From NCBI GenBank assembly GCA_000421325.1, contig ATWQ01000013.1:1-58240 (forward strand): a stretch of 58,240 nucleotides of DNA. Reading direction: 5' to 3'. Shown in pieces: positions 54,147 to 58,240 of this stretch (its first letter is position 1; the number at the start of each line of letters is the position of its first letter). Both the position numbers and the translations under genes were made by a program. This stretch comes from an alpha proteobacterium SCGC AAA536-K22 (GTDB taxonomy: Bacteria; Pseudomonadota; Alphaproteobacteria; Puniceispirillales; Marisalimonadaceae). The notes under the pieces were generated by a model. It had not been told where the DNA came from, did no database searches, and was given only the letters and a program-made list of their open reading frames with translations.

Positions 54147-54162
54147 TAGGATAATAAATCAT

Positions 54163-54876
54163 TTGAAAAAAACCAAAAAAATTTTTGAGAAACCTGAAAA
54201 AAAGGTTAGACCATTAAACAATCTTTTTTATAATCTGTGGCTCCATTTAAAGAAAAGAAGAAAAATTCAATTTTTTATTTTGATGTTTCTAATGTTGTTT
54301 GCCTCTTTTTCTGAAATGATAAGTATTGGGGCAGTTATTCCATTATTAACAGTCCTTGCTAATCCTGTAATGATTTATGAAATTGAAATGTTCAAACCCT
54401 TTTTAAATCTTTTGAATATTTCTTCTGCTCAGGACTTGCTATTACCTATGACTATCTTTTTTTCTTTAGCTGCAATTTTTGCTGGTGGCATGAGATTTAT
54501 ACTTCTATGGGTTCAAACAAGGTTAAGCCATGCTGTAGGTGCAGATCTAAGTATATCAGTTTTTAGAAAAACATTATACCAAGAATATGCTGTTCATATA
54601 TCAAAGAATAGTAGTGAAATAATATCCGCAGTTGCTACTAAAACTACAGATTTAGTATATCAATGTATTTGGCCATTAATAAATATAATTAGTAGCACAG
54701 TTGTTGTTTTAGGAATTTTATCCTTACTACTTTTTATTAATTTTAAATTATCAATTATAGCCTTTTCACTACTTATAATAATTTATTTTTTTAATGTTCT
54801 AATTTTCAAAAAAAGACTTGATAAATATAGTCAAATTATTGCAACCAATCAAAATTCAGTTAATAATTCTTTTTGA
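54163..54876 (+). pseudogene. ABC exporter/flippase, N-terminal part (gene split by inversion)
   Basis: From a TTG start with AGGAT upstream this encodes the membrane part of an ABC exporter: a charged N-terminus, then membrane segments FFILMFLMLFASFSEMISIG and later ones up to IIYFFNVLIF. The genuine gene sequence ends at 54861 (ATNQNSV); the last five codons come from the junction sequence. The rest of the same gene, beginning with the very same 94 bases, is found on the minus strand from 58240 down to 57040. Joined at the repeat the two give a 601-residue ABC transporter of normal size. It is probably the flippase of the polysaccharide or lipid-linked oligosaccharide (PglK-like). Confidence 0.85.
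54768..54861 (+). repeat. 94-bp inverted repeat in the ABC exporter gene (inner copy)
   Basis: Identical to the reverse complement of 58147-58240. It encodes SLLIIIYFFNVLIFKKRLD and the adjoining residues to QNSV. The two copies bracket a 3.3-kb segment whose genes all face the other way from the rest of the locus. Confidence 0.95.
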
Positions 54877-55998
54877 TAGACTTTCAACTCTACTTAAATC
54901 CATTTTAGGGCAATTTATATATGGAGGTAATTTGTGTAATGGTTTCCATATAGGTCTTGTACCTATACCTACATTATTAGTAAGTTTTAAAATTTTATCA
55001 AACTGGTCTTTGACCTCTTCACTTAAAATAATAGTCTGTAGCCAGTAATTACTCCGATTTCCTGAGGTTTCAGCCATCAAGCTTATTTCTTTAATATGTT
55101 CTAATTTTGATTTATATATCTTATAAAGCTTTCTTTTTGATTTTATAAAAAAATCTATTTGTTTAAGTTGTGCACAACCTAGAGCAGCATTTAAGTTAGG
55201 CATTCTATAATTGTATCCAATCTCATCATGTATGTAATCCCATTTATGAGGTATTTTTGCAGTAGTTGTTAAGTGTTTAGCCCTCTCAGCAAAAGTTTTA
55301 TTGTTTGTTAATATTGCACCACCTCCACCTGTAGTTATAATCTTATTGCCGTTGAAACTTAAGACACCTAATTCACTCAAGGTCCCAGTATGTTTTTTTT
55401 TATAATAGCTCCCAAGACTTTCAGCGGCATCTTCAACAACAACTAATTTATATTTGTCTGCAATTACATTCAAATGGTCCATATCTACTGGATGTCCAAA
55501 AACATGCATTGGCACAATAGCTCTTATTACATTTTGTGTTTTTTTATTTATACATTTTCCATTTCTTTGTTCTGTTTCATAATGCAGATATTGATCAAGT
55601 TTTTCAGGATCTATAGCTGGATGTTCGTCATAGCAATCCATGAAATGAGGTTTTGCAAAGCAATACGAAACAGCATTTGCTGTCGCAACAAAACTTAATG
55701 ATGGTATAAGAACCTCATCACCGGAAGTCACTCCAGCAATTTTTAATGCAATATGAAGTCCAGATGTTCCATTTGAAACTGCAATAGCATAATCTGCTCC
55801 TGTAAATTTAGCTAAAGCTGTTTCAAACTCTTTGACATAAGAACCTACAGATGAAACATAAGTTGAATGTAAACAATTTTTTAAATATTGCCACTCTTGC
55901 CCTTTAAAAAGTGGCTCATGAAGAGGAACTTTTTCTTTACCAACCACACTAGTAATCGCGGTAAATATTGCTTTTGAAATGTCTTTTGGTTTAGTCAT
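54856..55998 (-). CDS. legC: LegC-like PLP aminotransferase, C-terminus cut by the inversion junction
   Basis: A 380-residue DegT/DnrJ/EryC1-family sugar aminotransferase. NGTSGLHIALKIAGVTSGDEVLIPSLSFVATANAV, EDAAESLGSYYKKKHTGT (Asp), and SFNGNKIITTGGGGAIL with the PLP lysine are present, and the start and length match LegC, which aminates UDP-4-keto-6-deoxy-GlcNAc in the legionaminic-acid pathway. The last residues read SLSKRIIN and then a stop that lies in the ABC-gene repeat (54856-54858); family members usually run on for ~10 more residues, so the true C-terminus is missing here. Its ATG overlaps the legB stop by four bases. Confidence 0.8.
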   Translation of the reverse strand: MTKPKDISKAIFTAITSVVGKEKVPLHEPLFKGQEWQYLKNCLHSTYVSSVGSYVKEFETALAKFTGADYAIAVSNGTSGLHIALKIAGVTSGDEVLIPSLSFVATANAVSYCFAKPHFMDCYDEHPAIDPEKLDQYLHYETEQRNGKCINKKTQNVIRAIVPMHVFGHPVDMDHLNVIADKYKLVVVEDAAESLGSYYKKKHTGTLSELGVLSFNGNKIITTGGGGAILTNNKTFAERAKHLTTTAKIPHKWDYIHDEIGYNYRMPNLNAALGCAQLKQIDFFIKSKRKLYKIYKSKLEHIKEISLMAETSGNRSNYWLQTIILSEEVKDQFDKILKLTNNVGIGTRPIWKPLHKLPPYINCPKMDLSRVESLSKRIIN

Positions 55999-57029
55999 AT
56001 GTTGTAAATGTCAGATTTGTATGATTTGAGGTTTTTGGGATTAATAAACCATTCAATAGTTTTTTCTATGCCTCTGGAAAAGCCTTCACGCCCTCCATAC
56101 GAAGGTGACCAATTTAAAAAACTTTTGGCTTTTTCATTAGATGCCCAAAGTCGTTGTACTTCTGAATTTTTAGGCCTAAAACGACCTTTATCTGAGACAA
56201 TACTAACTTTTCTTGACATTTTTTTTGCTATTAATTCAACAGTCTCTTTAATTGAGACTTCAAAATTACTTCCTAGATTTATTACCTCACCATCACAGTT
56301 TTTAATTTCTAATGCTGCTTTAAAACCAGCTACAGTATCGTCAATATAATTAAAGTCTCGGGTTGGGAACACTGTTCCTAAATTGATTTCATCAAAACCA
56401 TTTGCAATTTGTGATATGATAGTTGGTATAACTGCACGAGCGGATTGTCTAGGCCCATAGGTATTAAAAGGTCTTAAAGTTATAACAGGTAATCCAAATG
56501 AAGAATAAAAAGAATATGCTAATTGATCTGCCGCAATTTTGGTTGCAGAATATGGAGATTGACCTTGAAGCGGATGAGTTTCGTCAATTGGTACATATTG
56601 TGCAGTTCCATAAACTTCACTAGTAGAAGTGTGGATAATCTTTTCTAACTCTAATTCTTGTGCTGCCTGTAGTACATTTAAAGTCCCCTTTACATTTGTA
56701 TCGACATATGTTTCTGGGGAGTGATAAGAGTATGGAATCGAAATTAGAGATGCTAAATGAAGGACAGCATTACAACCTTTCATAGCTTTTTTAACACCAT
56801 ATGGATCTCGAATATCTCCTGAGAAAACTTCGAATTTATCTTTTATTTCCTCAGAGCAAAAGTCAAGCCAACCAAAGCTACCAAAAGAGTTATAAAGGAC
56901 AAAAGCTTTAACATCGTAACCAAGTCGAACTAGATACTCGGTTAGATGAGAACCTATGAAACCATCTGCTCCAGTGATAAGTATTTTATTTTTATGATAC
57001 ACAAATTTATCTGAGTTTTCATTAATCAT
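55995..57029 (-). CDS. legB: LegB-like UDP-sugar 4,6-dehydratase
   Basis: A 344-residue NAD-dependent SDR. LITGADGFIGSHLTEYLV, HLASLISIPYSYHSPETY, STSEVYGTAQYVPIDE and YSATKIAADQLAYSF (Tyr/Lys) are present, and NTYGPRQSARAVIPTIISQI plus VINLGSNFEVSIKETVELI are typical of LegB, which makes the 4-keto-6-deoxy UDP sugar for legionaminic acid. It lies between the ABC C-terminal part (10 bases away) and legC, all on the minus strand. GDP- versus UDP-linked substrate cannot be told by eye. Confidence 0.82.
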   Translation of the reverse strand: MINENSDKFVYHKNKILITGADGFIGSHLTEYLVRLGYDVKAFVLYNSFGSFGWLDFCSEEIKDKFEVFSGDIRDPYGVKKAMKGCNAVLHLASLISIPYSYHSPETYVDTNVKGTLNVLQAAQELELEKIIHTSTSEVYGTAQYVPIDETHPLQGQSPYSATKIAADQLAYSFYSSFGLPVITLRPFNTYGPRQSARAVIPTIISQIANGFDEINLGTVFPTRDFNYIDDTVAGFKAALEIKNCDGEVINLGSNFEVSIKETVELIAKKMSRKVSIVSDKGRFRPKNSEVQRLWASNEKAKSFLNWSPSYGGREGFSRGIEKTIEWFINPKNLKSYKSDIYNI

Positions 57030-57039
57030 ATTTATATTT

Positions 57040-58240
57040 TCAGTTTCCTAAAACTTCTTCATAACTGCATATTCTACTAACTTGGCCTTTATTCAATTCA
57101 ATAATTGAGTTACAATATCTAAGTGAACTTAAGCGATGAGCAACCATTATAGTTGTAAGATTTGTTTTTCCTAAAAACATGCTTTTCAAAAACAACTCTT
57201 CAGTTTCATTGTCTAGAGCGCTTGTTGCCTCATCCAAAACAAGTAAACTAGCTGATTTATAAAGCGCTCGGGCAATGCCAATTCTTTGTCTTTGTCCCCC
57301 TGAAAGTCGTTCTCCTTTTTCACCTATTATAGTATTATAATTATTTTCCATTAACATGATTGTCTCATGTATTTGAGCTTTTCTAGCAGCATTAAAAACT
57401 TGGTCCATAACTATTTTATCAGTCTCAACACCAAATGCAATATTTTGGGCAATTGTAGTATCAAGAAGAAATATATTTTGTGGTACATGAGCGATGTGAT
57501 TTTGCCATGATCTAATATTACCTTTTTTCAAAATCATATCATCAATAATAATTTTTCCATGATCTGGTTCTAACAAACCCATTAATAAGTCAAGAAAAGT
57601 GCTTTTACCACTTCCGGAAGAGCCAATGACACCAATACAGTCACCTTTTTTAAATTGAAAATTTATGTTTTTTAATGCACTAGTTTTATTTTTGGGATAA
57701 GAAAATTTTAAATTTTTTATATGAACAATTTTCTTAAAATTTATTTGATGGTTGTTGTTGATAAAAGCATCTACTTCAAATTCTTGTTCCATTAAAGTTA
57801 CCACATCTTCTAGACCTTGGTGGCCAGTTATGATAGCTGCCCAACTCGAATATATTTGTTGTATCAGTGGCAGTAGTCTCTGCGCCCCAAGTGCAAGTGA
57901 TCCGAGTGCTGGGATAATAGTTTGAAAACCTACTTCTGGACTGATGAAGTAATACGCTATTGATGCAATTACGACCATCCCTAAAGCTTCAACGATAAAT
58001 TTTGGGCTGTTACCTATAATTTGGGCAAATGCCATTGATAATCTTAGAGGGATATCCGCATTTCTGTAATGATTAACATATATTTCTTGATTACCATGAA
58101 TAAGAACATCTCGAATTCCGTGAAGTCCTTCTTGAAGTGATTTATAAACTGAATTTTGATTGGTTGCAATAATTTGACTATATTTATCAAGTCTTTTTTT
58201 GAAAATTAGAACATTAAAAAAATAAATTATTATAAGTAGT
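57040..58240 (-). pseudogene. ABC exporter/flippase, C-terminal part (rest of the split gene)
   Basis: Open from the window edge on the minus strand, this gives about 399 residues: the repeat-encoded helix (LLIIIYFFNVLIFKKRLD, QNSVYKSLQEGLHGIRDV), further membrane segments, and the ATPase with Walker A GSSGSGKSTFLDLLMG, Q-loop HVPQNIFLLD, signature LSGGQRQRIGIARAL, Walker B LLVLDEATSALDNE and H-loop VAHRLSSL. All ATPase motifs are intact. An internal ATG at 58035 is not a real start. The genes legB and legC follow it directly, so the original operon was flippase - legB - legC. Confidence 0.87.
58147..58240 (-). repeat. 94-bp inverted repeat at window edge (outer copy)
   Basis: Reverse complement of 54768-54861, without mismatch, ending at the last base of the window. 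Inside the minus-strand ABC frame it continues as YKSLQEGLHG, the natural follow-on that the plus-strand copy lacks. Confidence 0.95.

Overview
The window is 58.2 kb of AT-rich, densely packed bacterial DNA that looks like a marine alphaproteobacterium. The main clues are a GapR (DUF2312) protein next to a DUF1244 protein, a fused-type indolepyruvate:ferredoxin oxidoreductase, an MntR of the Mn/Fe family, and many acyl-CoA ligases and dehydrogenases feeding on organic and amino acids. The low GC fits groups such as HIMB59/AEGEAN-169 or SAR11/SAR116 relatives, but the lineage cannot be fixed from the sequence alone. I see no tRNA, rRNA, CRISPR array, transposase or phage gene.

Layout. 1-11.6 kb: a broken acyl-CoA ligase, an alpha/beta hydrolase and MetY (O-acetylhomoserine sulfhydrylase), an acetyl/acyl-CoA ligase, indolepyruvate ferredoxin oxidoreductase, and a divergent acyl-CoA ligase / long acyl-CoA dehydrogenase pair related to DmdB/DmdC. 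11.8-21.4 kb: a ten-gene uptake-and-activation operon made of a complete LIV-type ABC transporter (two ATPases, two permeases, binding protein), two adenylate-forming proteins, an HSD10-like dehydrogenase and a MaoC hydratase. 21.4-28.2 kb (minus strand): CBS protein, GlpE-like rhodanese, thiolase, 3-hydroxyisobutyryl-CoA hydrolase, isobutyryl-CoA dehydrogenase, GMC oxidoreductase and enoyl-CoA hydratase, consistent with valine/branched acyl-CoA degradation. 28.4-33.3 kb: MFS carrier, then a phosphotransferase / SDR / acyl-CoA dehydrogenase set that resembles the 4-hydroxyacid (levulinate or ACAD10/11-type) pathway. 33-46 kb: housekeeping genes (two methyltransferases, SufE, ArnT-like glycosyltransferase, MntR, DUF1244, GapR, PyrF, QueF, a MarR/MFS pair, acetoacetyl-CoA synthetase, PhhB, flavin reductase, PyrC). 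46.5-58.2 kb: a surface polysaccharide locus with dTDP-rhamnose genes rfbBADC, gmd, an epimerase, an initiating sugar transferase, a sugar C-methyltransferase, a flippase-type ABC exporter and legB/legC for a nonulosonic acid.

The most striking structure is a set of three rearrangements. (i) Bases 1-95 are an exact inverted copy of the 3' part of metY and are fused to the middle of an acyl-CoA ligase gene. (ii) Bases 58147-58240 are an exact inverted copy of 54768-54861; this splits one 601-codon ABC transporter into an N-terminal part on the plus strand and a C-terminal part on the minus strand, with legB and legC caught between. (iii) rfbA is interrupted by a 186-bp insertion made of an 80-bp direct duplication plus 106 bp that, read on the minus strand, encode a piece of an OafA-type acyltransferase. 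The two terminal fold-backs look most like amplification or assembly chimeras at contig ends; a real invertible segment or a reversible rfbA switch is possible and testable. I found no convincing wholly new biological system; the best functional lead is the transporter operon with its adenylate-forming protein that lacks the normal P-loop.
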